Source: an uncultured Ruminococcus sp. (GTDB taxonomy: Bacteria > Bacillota > Clostridia > Oscillospirales > Acutalibacteraceae). From it: 11,896 bases of DNA. Under the pieces are notes generated by a model that had not been told where the DNA came from, did no database searches, and was given only the letters and a program-made list of their open reading frames with translations. The position numbers and the translations under genes are program-made. The stretch spans positions 1-11,896 of the forward strand of contig CACYDE010000045.1 of the NCBI GenBank assembly GCA_902773045.1. The letters are read 5' to 3'. Positions 1 to 6,634 of the stretch are shown one piece after another (positions within the stretch are counted from its first letter, which is position 1; each line of letters begins with the position of its first letter).

Positions 1-17
1 CAAAGGCTCTGCCTTTG
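1..17. repeat. Perfect short hairpin at window edge, part of a dispersed repeat
   Basis: Bases 1-7 (CAAAGGC) and 11-17 (GCCTTTG) are exact reverse complements around a TCT loop. The hairpin sits 11 bp from the 28-bp core repeat at 29-56 and is probably the outer arm of the same intergenic element. The element is cut by the window edge, so its full length cannot be seen. No flanking T-run supports a terminator on the + strand. Confidence 0.55.
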
Positions 18-28
18 GAAACCGCCAC

Positions 29-56
29 CGCCCATTGGCGCGTGCCCTTGGGGTAC
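29..56. repeat. 28-bp repeat copy A, inverted relative to 11793-11820
   Basis: These 28 bases are the exact reverse complement of 11793-11820; the match stops at both ends (C before, T after). Within this copy 29-32 (CGCC) pairs with 37-40 (GGCG). Just downstream, 55-59 and 64-68 (ACTTT/AAAGT) form another small hairpin. Two perfect 28-mers at opposite ends of an 11.9-kb window imply a multicopy intergenic element. No coding sequence overlaps it. Confidence 0.85.
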
Positions 57-96
57 TTTTGAAAAAGTTGGATCAAAACTTTAATAGTGTTTTTAA

Positions 97-131
97 TTGA
101 ACAATGAGTTAAGTTAATATTACAGTACAAT
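97..131 (+). promoter_or_regulatory. Possible sigma-A promoter for glmM
   Basis: A TTGAAC box at 97-102 lies 18 bp from TACAGT (121-126); a better -10 (TACAAT, 126-131) is 23 bp away, too far for that -35. Either could start transcription about 25-30 bp ahead of the ribosome binding site at 147-151. Fit to consensus is partial, so this is tentative. Confidence 0.35.
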
Positions 132-160
132 AATTTTGTTTAAGTCAGGAGATTTTTATT

Positions 161-1507
161 ATGGGAAGATTATTTGGAACGGACGGCGCGAGAGGCGTCG
201 CAAATACGGAACTTACATGCGAGCTTGCAATGAGCATAGGAAAAGCAGCGGCGATGGTTCTTATAGACAGCAAGGAAAAGCCTACGGTGCTTATCGGAAA
301 GGATACGCGCCTGTCTTCCGATATGTTGGAGGGCGCGCTCACGGCGGGACTCTGTTCGGTCGGCGCGAATGTCGTTCATCTCGGAACGGTTCCCACGCCT
401 GCGGTTGCGTATCTTGTCAGAAAACATAATGCGAGCGCCGGAATCATGATCTCCGCTTCTCACAATCCTCATGAGTTTAACGGGATAAAGATCTTTAACG
501 GAGACGGTTACAAGCTTCCCGACGCGCTTGAGGAAAAAATAGAGTCGATCGTTCTTGACCATACGGCTGATTTCCCGACTCCGGAAGGAAAGGATCTCGG
601 AAAAGTTATTGAAATTCCCGGCGCGGCGGACGAATATATAGACCATATTGCGGAAAGCGTGGACGTGGATCTCAGAGGTCTGAAAATTGCCGCGGACTGT
701 TCAAACGGTTCGGCAAGTTCAACCGCCGCAAAGCTTTTTGAGAAGCTCGGCGCTGATTTTACGATCATCAACAATGAGCCTGACGGAGTTAATATCAACG
801 AAAACTGCGGTTCGACCCATATTGAAGGACTTGTTGATTTTGTGAAGAAAAACGGAATGGACTGCGGAGTAGCGTATGACGGAGACGCTGACAGGTGTCT
901 TGCTGTTGATGAAAACGGCGAATTGGTGGACGGAGATTTTCTCATTGCCATTTGCGCTAAGGATATGAAGGAAAGAGGTATTCTGAAAAATAACGCTGCG
1001 GTTGGAACGGTTATGACAAATATGGGATTTAACCGCTTTTGTGAAGAAAATAATGTCAGATTCGTAGCTACTGCGGTCGGCGACAGATACGTTCTTGAAA
1101 ATATGCTTGAAAACGGATATAATCTTGGAGGAGAGCAGTCGGGTCATGTGATCTTTCTGGATCACGGAACGACCGGAGACGGTCAGCTCACTTCCGTTCA
1201 GCTCCTTGCGATCATGAAGAGGAGCGGAAAGTCTCTTTCGGAGCTTGCGTCTGTGATGAAGAGATTCCCTCAGGTTCTTATCAATGTGAATGTAGCCGCA
1301 GGAAAAAAAGATACATACAGATCCGATGAAAAGGTAAAGTCCGCAATAGAGAAAGCGGAAGAGACGCTCGGAAACAGAGGAAGAGTTCTCGTCAGAGCTT
1401 CCGGAACGGAGCCTCTCATCAGGGTCATGCTTGAGGGTGAAAATTACGATGAAATATCTGCTATAGCGAATAATATCGCGGATATTATCAAAGAGAGACT
1501 TGGTTGA
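161..1507 (+). CDS. glmM: Phosphoglucosamine mutase GlmM
   Basis: Converts glucosamine-6-phosphate to glucosamine-1-phosphate, the step before UDP-GlcNAc in peptidoglycan precursor synthesis; cytoplasmic. The 448-aa length is usual for the family. The N-terminus has the FGTDGARG motif, the phosphoserine loop ISASHNP is at residues 97-103 with the catalytic Ser at 100, the metal loop DGDADR is at 240-245, the sugar-binding GEQSGH at 324-329, and the phosphate-binding RASGTEPLIR at 412-421. All key residues are present, so it should be active. The ATG has an AGGAG at 147-151, 9 bases upstream. The next gene starts 16 bp downstream, so the two are probably co-transcribed. Full-length in-frame matching of every domain makes the call secure. 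Confidence 0.98.
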   Translation: MGRLFGTDGARGVANTELTCELAMSIGKAAAMVLIDSKEKPTVLIGKDTRLSSDMLEGALTAGLCSVGANVVHLGTVPTPAVAYLVRKHNASAGIMISASHNPHEFNGIKIFNGDGYKLPDALEEKIESIVLDHTADFPTPEGKDLGKVIEIPGAADEYIDHIAESVDVDLRGLKIAADCSNGSASSTAAKLFEKLGADFTIINNEPDGVNINENCGSTHIEGLVDFVKKNGMDCGVAYDGDADRCLAVDENGELVDGDFLIAICAKDMKERGILKNNAAVGTVMTNMGFNRFCEENNVRFVATAVGDRYVLENMLENGYNLGGEQSGHVIFLDHGTTGDGQLTSVQLLAIMKRSGKSLSELASVMKRFPQVLINVNVAAGKKDTYRSDEKVKSAIEKAEETLGNRGRVLVRASGTEPLIRVMLEGENYDEISAIANNIADIIKERLG

Positions 1508-1523
1508 TTTTGGAGCGGAAAAT

Positions 1524-2384
1524 ATGAGAGAAGCAGTCTGGAAAGAATATGAATTGATAGATACATCTTCGGGAGAGCGTCTTGAACGCTGGGGGGATAA
1601 GATACTTATCCGTCCCGATCCTCAGATAATATGGAACACCCCGAAGGACGATCCTCGCTGGAGAACGGCTCACGCCCGCTATCACCGATCGAAATCAGGC
1701 GGCGGAAACTGGGAGGTCTTCAAAAAGCTTCCGCAGGTCTGGAATGTCGCTTACGGAGAAATAGTTTTCGGAGTGAAGCCGATGGGGTTTAAGCATACGG
1801 GGATATTTCCCGAACAGGCGGCAAACTGGGAATTTGTAATGAATAAGATAAGCAGTGAAAAAAGACAGCTGAACGTCCTGAACCTTTTCGCCTATACGGG
1901 AGGCGCGACGCTTGCTTGTTTGAAAGCGGGCGCGAAGGTGTGTCACGTTGACGCTTCAAAGGGTATGGTTCAGTGGGCTAAGGAAAACGCAGTTCTGTCC
2001 GGTGTTTCCGACAGACCCGTGAGGTGGATCGTCGATGACTGCGTGAAATTCGTTCAAAGAGAGATCCGCAGAGGCAGCAGGTATGACGGGATCATAATGG
2101 ATCCTCCGTCATACGGAAGAGGCCCGGGCGGAGAGGTCTGGAAACTTGAAGAACAGCTTTTTCCTCTTGTCGAATTATGCGCTCGTGTTTTAAGCGATGA
2201 CGCAAAGTTTTTTATTCTGAATTCGTATACTACGGGTCTTTCTCCGTCAGTGATGCAGTATATGCTCGGCGTAACGCTTCAAAAGCGTTTCGGCGGAGAG
2301 GTTTCCGCCGATGAGATAGGACTGAGGGCGAGCGGCACGGGACTTGTTCTTCCGTGCGGTTCGACTGCGATCTGGCAGAAATGA
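1524..2384 (+). CDS. Class I SAM-dependent RNA methyltransferase (RlmI/RlmK-like family)
   Basis: Predicted to transfer a methyl group from SAM, probably to rRNA, by resemblance to the COG1092-type family that includes E. coli RlmI and the RlmK half of RlmKL. In this 286-aa reading the SAM-binding motif NLFAYTGGAT is at residues 120-129, an acidic residue after the next strand (HVDASKG) at about 141-147, and the target-site motif DPPSYGRG at 193-200. No conserved catalytic Cys pair of m5C enzymes is evident, so the base modified cannot be told. I chose the ATG at 1524, preceded by GGAG at 1512-1515; an in-frame TTG at 1500 would overlap glmM by 8 bp but lacks as clear a site. It is shorter than RlmI because it has no N-terminal PUA domain. 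Function is inferred from family, not proven. Confidence 0.85.
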   Translation: MREAVWKEYELIDTSSGERLERWGDKILIRPDPQIIWNTPKDDPRWRTAHARYHRSKSGGGNWEVFKKLPQVWNVAYGEIVFGVKPMGFKHTGIFPEQAANWEFVMNKISSEKRQLNVLNLFAYTGGATLACLKAGAKVCHVDASKGMVQWAKENAVLSGVSDRPVRWIVDDCVKFVQREIRRGSRYDGIIMDPPSYGRGPGGEVWKLEEQLFPLVELCARVLSDDAKFFILNSYTTGLSPSVMQYMLGVTLQKRFGGEVSADEIGLRASGTGLVLPCGSTAIWQK

Positions 2385-2410
2385 GATAAATTTTAAAGAG
2401 TTGATTTGAA

Positions 2411-3304
2411 ATGCAGTTTATAGATGTTAAAGATCTTGTTTTCGCTTATGAAAACTATGACGAAAACGACAACGACAACAAAGGTTTCGAAGGCGAAGAA
2501 ACACAAAGCGCCGTCGTCCTCAAAAAGCTTTCTCTTTCGGTGAAAAAGGGTGAGTTTGTCGCTCTTCTCGGTCATAATGGTTCGGGAAAATCCACGCTTG
2601 CGAAAATGTTCAACGGGATATTGCAGCCCGACGACGGCAGCGTTACGGTGTGCGGAATGGATACGAGCGATGACGACAGACTTCTTGATATAAGAAAAAA
2701 AGTGGGACTGGTTCTTCAGAATCCCGACAATCAGCTTGTTGCGAGTATCGTTGAAGAGGACGTTGCGTTCGGTCCGGAAAATCTCGGGATCGAACCCGGA
2801 GAGATCAGACGGAGAGTCGACGAGGCTTTAAAGGCTGTTGATATGTATGAATACAGAGGGCATGCGCCTCATAAGCTTTCGGGCGGTCAGAAGCAGAGAG
2901 TAGCTATTGCGGGGATAATCGCTATGGAGCCTGAATGTATAGTTCTTGACGAGCCTACCGCCATGCTTGATCCCCAGGGGCGAAAAGAGGTCATGGATAC
3001 AATTTTAAAACTGAACAGAGAAAAAAATATCACGATCATACTTATCACTCATTATATGGACGAAGCGGCGCTTGCGGACAGGCTGATCGTTCTTGACGGC
3101 GGTGAGATACTGACGCAGGGAACTCCGAGAGAGGTTTTCACGAATGTGGAGCTTTTGAAAAGTCACAGTCTGGACGTTCCTCAGGCGACCGAGCTTGCTT
3201 ATAAGCTTCGGTCATCGGGATTTAAGATCGGGAACACTCCTCTCAACGCTGATGAATGCGTCGAGGAGATCGTCAATGCTTTAACCCGTAAGTCGGTAAA
3301 TTGA
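2411..3304 (+). CDS. ecfA1: ECF transporter ATP-binding subunit EcfA1
   Basis: One of the two ATPases that energize vitamin or metal uptake by energy-coupling factor transporters at the cytoplasmic membrane. The 297-aa protein has Walker A GHNGSGKST (54-62), Q-loop LQNPDNQ (102-108), signature LSGGQKQR (156-163), Walker B CIVLDEP (176-182) and switch His in ITHYMDE (H214). An acidic D/E/N-rich stretch at 17-32 follows the N-terminal aromatic strand. The A1 rather than A2 assignment rests on gene order and the NPDNQ Q-loop. The start has only a weak site (AGAG at 2397-2400). It lies 26 bp after the methyltransferase gene, but a 166-bp spacer with a structured element separates it from ecfA2, whereas these genes usually sit close together. 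Confidence 0.95.
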   Translation: MQFIDVKDLVFAYENYDENDNDNKGFEGEETQSAVVLKKLSLSVKKGEFVALLGHNGSGKSTLAKMFNGILQPDDGSVTVCGMDTSDDDRLLDIRKKVGLVLQNPDNQLVASIVEEDVAFGPENLGIEPGEIRRRVDEALKAVDMYEYRGHAPHKLSGGQKQRVAIAGIIAMEPECIVLDEPTAMLDPQGRKEVMDTILKLNREKNITIILITHYMDEAALADRLIVLDGGEILTQGTPREVFTNVELLKSHSLDVPQATELAYKLRSSGFKIGNTPLNADECVEEIVNALTRKSVN

Positions 3305-3323
3305 TTATATATTAGCTATAGCC

Positions 3324-3430
3324 GAGCAAATCTGAAGAGCGGACAGGTCGGGGCTGCGCCCGGAAAATTAAGAAAGCACAAGGCTTCGGAGCAGAGAAAA
3401 CCTGCGTTCAAAAACGGAACGGATTTGCTC
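3324..3430. repeat. 107-bp inverted-repeat-bounded element between ecfA1 and ecfA2
   Basis: Bases 3324-3333 (GAGCAAATCT) pair with 3421-3430 (GGATTTGCTC) over 10 bp with one G-U pair. Inside are a GC hairpin (GGGC 3351-3354 / GCCC 3358-3361) and a second one (GCAG 3391-3394 / CTGC 3402-3405). No T-run follows, so it is not a standard terminator. It could be an RNA regulatory structure within the operon or a small MITE-like insertion; the sequence alone does not decide. No obvious target duplication flanks it. The whole 3305-3470 spacer also lacks a good promoter for ecfA2. Confidence 0.55.
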
Positions 3431-3470
3431 ATTTACAGATCGTTTGATAAATTAAAAGAGGAAATGTGTA

Positions 3471-4346
3471 ATGTCATTACTGGAAGTAAAAAATCTGTCT
3501 TTTACCTATGGGATCGGAACGGCTTTCGAAAAACAGGCGGTGAAAGATGTTTCGCTTAATATTGAACAAGGTGAGTTTATCGGGATCATCGGTCACACCG
3601 GTTCGGGAAAATCGACTTTTATCCAGACGCTCAACGGATTGATAAAACCCACCTCGGGGACTGTCCTGCTTGACGGAAAGGATATATGGAGCGATCCGAA
3701 AAAAATCAGGAGAGTCCGTTTCAAGGTCGGAATGGTTTTTCAATATCCCGAATATCAGCTGTTTGAAGAAACCGTGGAAAAGGATATCGCATTCGGCCCG
3801 AAAAATATGGGACTGAAGGAAAATGAGATAAAGGAACGGGTGAAAATTGCGGCAAGATTCGTTGACCTGAAACCCGAGCTTCTGAAGAAATCGCCGTTTG
3901 AGCTTTCGGGCGGTGAAAAAAGACGCGCGGCTATCGCGGGGGTCATAGCGATGGATCCGGATATCCTGATCCTTGACGAACCGACCGCAGGTCTTGACCC
4001 GAGGGGAAGAGACGTTCTTCTTTCTCAGATCTACGCCTATCACAAATCAAAGAACAACACGGTGCTGCTCGTTTCTCACAGCATGGAGGATATCTCGAGA
4101 ATAGCGGACAAGATCCTTGTCATGAATAAAGGAAGCATGTTTGCTTTTGATGAAACGAAAAAAATATTTTCAAAGGGCGAAGAGATCGAAAAGATCGGAC
4201 TTCAGATCCCTCAGATAACAAAAATAATGATCGGGCTTTCGAAAAAAGGATATAACCTTCCGACCGATATTTACTCGGTTGAACGTGCTGTTTTTGAAAT
4301 AATGAAGCTCCGAGGAAAAAAACTTGAAGAGAAAGCTTCGATTTGA
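3471..4346 (+). CDS. ecfA2: ECF transporter ATP-binding subunit EcfA2
   Basis: Second ATPase of the ECF module, expected to form a heterodimer with EcfA1 and to drive toppling of the S component through EcfT. The 291-aa protein has Walker A GHTGSGKST (41-49), Q-loop Q91 in FQYPEYQLF, signature LSGGEKRR (145-152), Walker B LILDEP (166-171) and switch His 203. The FQYPEYQLFEETV stretch is typical of EcfA2. The ATG has a GAGGA site about 8 bases upstream. ecfT begins 15 bp after the stop, so the two are clearly coupled. Its Walker motifs are intact, so it should hydrolyse ATP. Substrate is set by an S component encoded elsewhere. Confidence 0.96.
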   Translation: MSLLEVKNLSFTYGIGTAFEKQAVKDVSLNIEQGEFIGIIGHTGSGKSTFIQTLNGLIKPTSGTVLLDGKDIWSDPKKIRRVRFKVGMVFQYPEYQLFEETVEKDIAFGPKNMGLKENEIKERVKIAARFVDLKPELLKKSPFELSGGEKRRAAIAGVIAMDPDILILDEPTAGLDPRGRDVLLSQIYAYHKSKNNTVLLVSHSMEDISRIADKILVMNKGSMFAFDETKKIFSKGEEIEKIGLQIPQITKIMIGLSKKGYNLPTDIYSVERAVFEIMKLRGKKLEEKASI

Positions 4347-4361
4347 AGAAATGGTGAATTT

Positions 4362-5186
4362 ATGCTGAAAGAAATCACACTCGGTCAGTTCTTTCCCGGA
4401 AAATCGTTCCTTCATAAAATGGATCCGAGAATGAAAATTATATTGCTGACCTGCTATATAGTATTTATATTTTTAACAAAGAATTATATCTCTCTTGCGA
4501 TAATGGCATTCTCCGTTTTTGGAGTTTTGCTGCTTTCCCGGGTCTCGCCGAAGCTTTATTTTAAAAGCGTTAAAGCTATTATATTTATAGTTTTATTCAC
4601 TTCCGCGCTGAATCTTTTCTACGGAACGGGCGAGCCTGTCTGGGAATGGAAATTCCTGAAAATTACAGAAGCCGGAATAAATACGGCGGTTTTCGTTGCG
4701 GTGAGAATTATTTCTCTCGTTCTTGTCAGTTCCGTTCTGACCTATACGACTTCTCCGACCGATCTGACGGACGGAATTGAAAGACTGCTTAAACCGCTTT
4801 CGATTTTTCATATCAAAGTTCATGAGATCGCGATGATGATGACTATCGCTTTAAGATTTATCCCGACGCTTCTTGAAGAGACCGATAAGATAATGAGCGC
4901 TCAGAAAGCGAGAGGAGCGGATCTTGAAAGCGGCAATTTTATGGGCAGGATAAAAGCTCTGATCCCGATCCTGATCCCGCTTTTCGTTTCGGCGTTCAGA
5001 CGTGCGTTCGATCTTGCGATGGCGATGGAAAGCCGCTGTTATCACGGCGGTGAGGGTCGGACGAGAATGAAGATCCTTAAGTATTCAAAGTATGACTATG
5101 CCGCACTCAGTGTGCTTGCTGTAATTTTTATTGGGGTGATAATATGCAATTTGAAGCTGCCGGCAACTCTCCGCTCAGGAATGTGA
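4362..5186 (+). CDS. ecfT: ECF transporter transmembrane coupling subunit EcfT
   Basis: Membrane scaffold linking the EcfA1/A2 ATPases to interchangeable S components. The 274-aa protein has hydrophobic segments near residues 26-60, 70-88, 106-127, about 198-210 and a C-terminal one at 246-262. The two coupling-helix signatures are visible: AQKARGADLESG, with ARG at 183-185, and AMESRCYHGGEGR around 221-232. A GGTGA at 4351-4355 serves as ribosome binding site. Its last 43 bp overlap the truA reading frame. With EcfA1 and EcfA2 it completes a group II module; absence of an S gene nearby fits a shared transporter that serves several vitamins. Confidence 0.95.
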   Translation: MLKEITLGQFFPGKSFLHKMDPRMKIILLTCYIVFIFLTKNYISLAIMAFSVFGVLLLSRVSPKLYFKSVKAIIFIVLFTSALNLFYGTGEPVWEWKFLKITEAGINTAVFVAVRIISLVLVSSVLTYTTSPTDLTDGIERLLKPLSIFHIKVHEIAMMMTIALRFIPTLLEETDKIMSAQKARGADLESGNFMGRIKALIPILIPLFVSAFRRAFDLAMAMESRCYHGGEGRTRMKILKYSKYDYAALSVLAVIFIGVIICNLKLPATLRSGM

Positions 5187-5914
5187 AGGCTACGATTATG
5201 TATGATGGAAGCAAGTTTCACGGCTGGCAGATACAGAGTAACGCTGTTGCGGTTCAGGAAGTTTTTCAAAATGCCCTGCATTGTGTGATAGGAGATGAGA
5301 CAGACGTTAAGGGCTGCAGCAGAACCGATTCCGGAGTTCACGCGAATATGTATTGTTTAGGGATAAAAACGACTCACAAAATACCTCCCGAAAGACTCAA
5401 AGCAGCTCTCAACAGACATCTTCCGAATTCAATAGCGGTTCTTGAATGTGAGGAGATGCCTCTTGATTTTCACCCGAGATATGACTGCAAAAAGAAACAA
5501 TACATATATAAAATATGGAACAATGAAGTGAGAAATCCGTTTTATGACGGGTATGCGCTTCATTACCGTTTTAACAACCTTGACGAAACGATCCTTGACA
5601 GAGCCGCAAAAAATTATCTCGGAACGCATGATTTCACGTCGTTCTGTACTCCCGACAACAGACGTCCGGGAGATATGAGCCGAACCGTTTATCGGTCGGA
5701 CGTTGAGAGAAACGGCGACATAGTCACGTTCACGGTCGAAGCCGACGGCTTTCTCTACAATATGGTGAGAATTATGACGGGAACTCTTCTAAGAGTGGCT
5801 CAGGGAAAGATACAGCCCGATGAGATACCTTTGATAATCGAGAAAAAAGACAGACAGCTTGCCGGACCTACGGCTCCTGCCTGCGGATTATATCTCAATA
5901 AGGTTTTCTATTAA
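5144..5914 (+). CDS. truA: tRNA pseudouridine synthase A (TruA)
   Basis: Isomerizes uridines 38-40 in the tRNA anticodon arm to pseudouridine. The 256-aa length is normal. The catalytic motif GCSRTDSGVHA has the nucleophilic Asp at residue 62, preceded by the YDGSKFHGWQ region (20-29). The core YNMVRIMTGTLLRVAQGK near 205-222 and C-terminal APACGLYL complete the fold. The ATG at 5144 follows a GGGGTGA at 5133-5139 and gives a 43-bp overlap with ecfT. The family homology begins around residue 12, so a GTG at 5183 overlapping the ecfT stop is an alternative, but its AGGA is only two bases away. Translational coupling to ecfT is likely. The ecfA1-A2-T-truA order is common in Firmicutes. Confidence 0.96.
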   Translation: MQFEAAGNSPLRNVKATIMYDGSKFHGWQIQSNAVAVQEVFQNALHCVIGDETDVKGCSRTDSGVHANMYCLGIKTTHKIPPERLKAALNRHLPNSIAVLECEEMPLDFHPRYDCKKKQYIYKIWNNEVRNPFYDGYALHYRFNNLDETILDRAAKNYLGTHDFTSFCTPDNRRPGDMSRTVYRSDVERNGDIVTFTVEADGFLYNMVRIMTGTLLRVAQGKIQPDEIPLIIEKKDRQLAGPTAPACGLYLNKVFY

Positions 5915-5975
5915 AACCCGGGTTGTTTTAAAATTGCAGAGGAGTTTTTGTTAAAAACAGATTGGAGAAAAAAAT

Positions 5976-6356
5976 ATGGAACTTATGGAGAGGCTTCTTG
6001 AAAGCCTGAAATCAATGGACTGCAGCGGATTCGATGAAGAGCGGATCGAGAGTATTCTTGACGACAGGGACAACGACCCGTTTGACAGTGAATGGTGCAG
6101 AGTTTATGATGAGATAAATAAACTGAAAAACAGTGAAGTTTACACGAAGGATAACGAAAAGGAGTATCTTGATTTCAGTCGGCGCGCCTTTGAAATTATC
6201 GAGAACGGAGTAGAGAAATGCGAGGAGCTTTCTTGTTATGCTGCCGATGATTTCGGATTGATATATGACAGTCTGGTTCTCGGTTTTAAGGACGAATGGC
6301 TGGATAAGCTGACAGCGTCGTATATGAACGGTAATTTCCCTCACGGCGAGCTTTAA
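5976..6356 (+). CDS. Hypothetical acidic 126-aa protein
   Basis: I do not recognise this protein. It is strongly acidic (33 Asp/Glu against 14 Lys/Arg), without signal peptide, membrane segment or evident metal-binding motif; two cysteines (C81, C87) flank a short helix-like stretch. Predicted mostly helical by residue pattern, with DRDNDPFDSEW near 31-40 as its most distinctive run. The ATG has GGAGA at 5964-5968, 7 bases upstream, and codon use resembles its neighbours, so it is probably a real gene. It follows truA by 61 bp and may be the last gene of that operon. A small adaptor or immunity-type protein are mere guesses. Confidence 0.75.
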   Translation: MELMERLLESLKSMDCSGFDEERIESILDDRDNDPFDSEWCRVYDEINKLKNSEVYTKDNEKEYLDFSRRAFEIIENGVEKCEELSCYAADDFGLIYDSLVLGFKDEWLDKLTASYMNGNFPHGEL

Positions 6357-6362
6357 AATATA

Positions 6363-6478
6363 TGAGCCGTTTCTTTCATGGAGAGATGTCAGTCGGGCGA
6401 GAAATCCTGCGGGAAAATATTATCGTTGAATAATGCGAAAATATCGCTTTTATATATTTATTGACCGGACGCGGCTCA
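6363..6478. repeat. 116-bp intergenic element closed by an 8-bp inverted repeat
   Basis: Bases 6363-6370 (TGAGCCGT) pair with 6471-6478 (GCGGCTCA), including one G-U pair. Inside, ATTAT/ATAAT around the ATCGTTGA segment (about 6420-6434) and GCGA/TCGC (about 6435-6446) make two small hairpins. There is no terminal T-run. It begins seven bases after the orphan gene's stop, so it may act on the 3' end of that mRNA. Its architecture resembles the ecfA1-ecfA2 spacer element although the arms differ. A short ATG frame of 23 codons at 6362 lacks a ribosome binding site and is ignored. Confidence 0.4.
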
Positions 6479-6483
6479 CCGTT

Positions 6484-6499
6484 ACAAGTTACGACTTGT
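6484..6499. promoter_or_regulatory. 16-bp dyad, possible operator over the -35 region
   Basis: ACAAGT (6484-6489) and ACTTGT (6494-6499) are perfect reverse complements around TACG. The right half overlaps the proposed -35 box (6496-6501), which is a typical place for a repressor site. As RNA it would be a stable tetraloop hairpin, but no T-tract follows, so a terminator role is less likely. Confidence 0.4.
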
Positions 6500-6523
6500 T
6501 ATTACCAAAAAGAAATGTATAAT
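6496..6523 (+). promoter_or_regulatory. Promoter for the 6635-7828 gene
   Basis: TATAAT at 6518-6523 matches the -10 consensus exactly, with TTGTTA at 6496-6501 as -35 (four of six) and a 16-bp spacer. Transcription would begin about 6530, giving a leader of roughly 105 bases. A second perfect TATAAT at 6603-6608 lies nearer the gene but lacks a good -35. Confidence 0.5.
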
Positions 6524-6602
6524 TTAGGTGATCGTAAAATTGCGGAGAAAAACTGCAAAATTAATCACCTAATAAACAAATGATTTTTTATTTTTACGAT
6601 CA
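6524..6602 (+). promoter_or_regulatory. Leader or operator region with two mutually exclusive stems
   Basis: Two perfect inverted repeats overlap. TTAGGTGAT (6524-6532) pairs with ATCACCTAA (6564-6572), and TGATCGTAAAA (6529-6539) pairs with TTTTACGATCA (6592-6602). They share 6529-6532, so only one can form at once. With a start near 6530, the first bases of the transcript would lie in the second, 10-11-bp stem. The whole could be a riboswitch-like leader or a set of protein-binding half-sites; it resembles no riboswitch class I can name. Stem two ends 18 bases before the ribosome binding site. Confidence 0.5.
6537..6552. repeat. 16-mer copy 1, also found at 7915-7930
   Basis: AAATTGCGGAGAAAAA occurs exactly here and at 7915-7930, and similarity continues on both sides (CGT upstream, TG-AAAAT-AAT downstream). 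Here it lies in the loop of the leader stems before the 6635 gene. Confidence 0.7.
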
Positions 6603-6634
6603 TATAATGTCTGATTGAGAAGGAGGGGATATAG

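Noticed and set aside
170..1165. Long minus-strand open frames inside glmM.
   Set aside because: They are antisense shadows of a gene with every family motif intact, and they lack ribosome binding sites and recognisable domains.
1500..1523. TTG start overlapping glmM for the methyltransferase.
   Set aside because: The ATG at 1524 has a well-placed GGAG and the added eight residues show no family similarity.
5915..5930. Palindrome AACCCGGGTT followed by TTTT just after truA, considered as a terminator.
   Set aside because: The fold leaves only about three to five pairs around a CCGG loop with a bulge, too weak for a convincing terminator.
6603..6608. Second perfect TATAAT close to the 6635 gene as the main promoter.
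   Set aside because: No acceptable -35 lies 16-18 bp upstream; the pair at 6496-6523 fits better, though both might be used.
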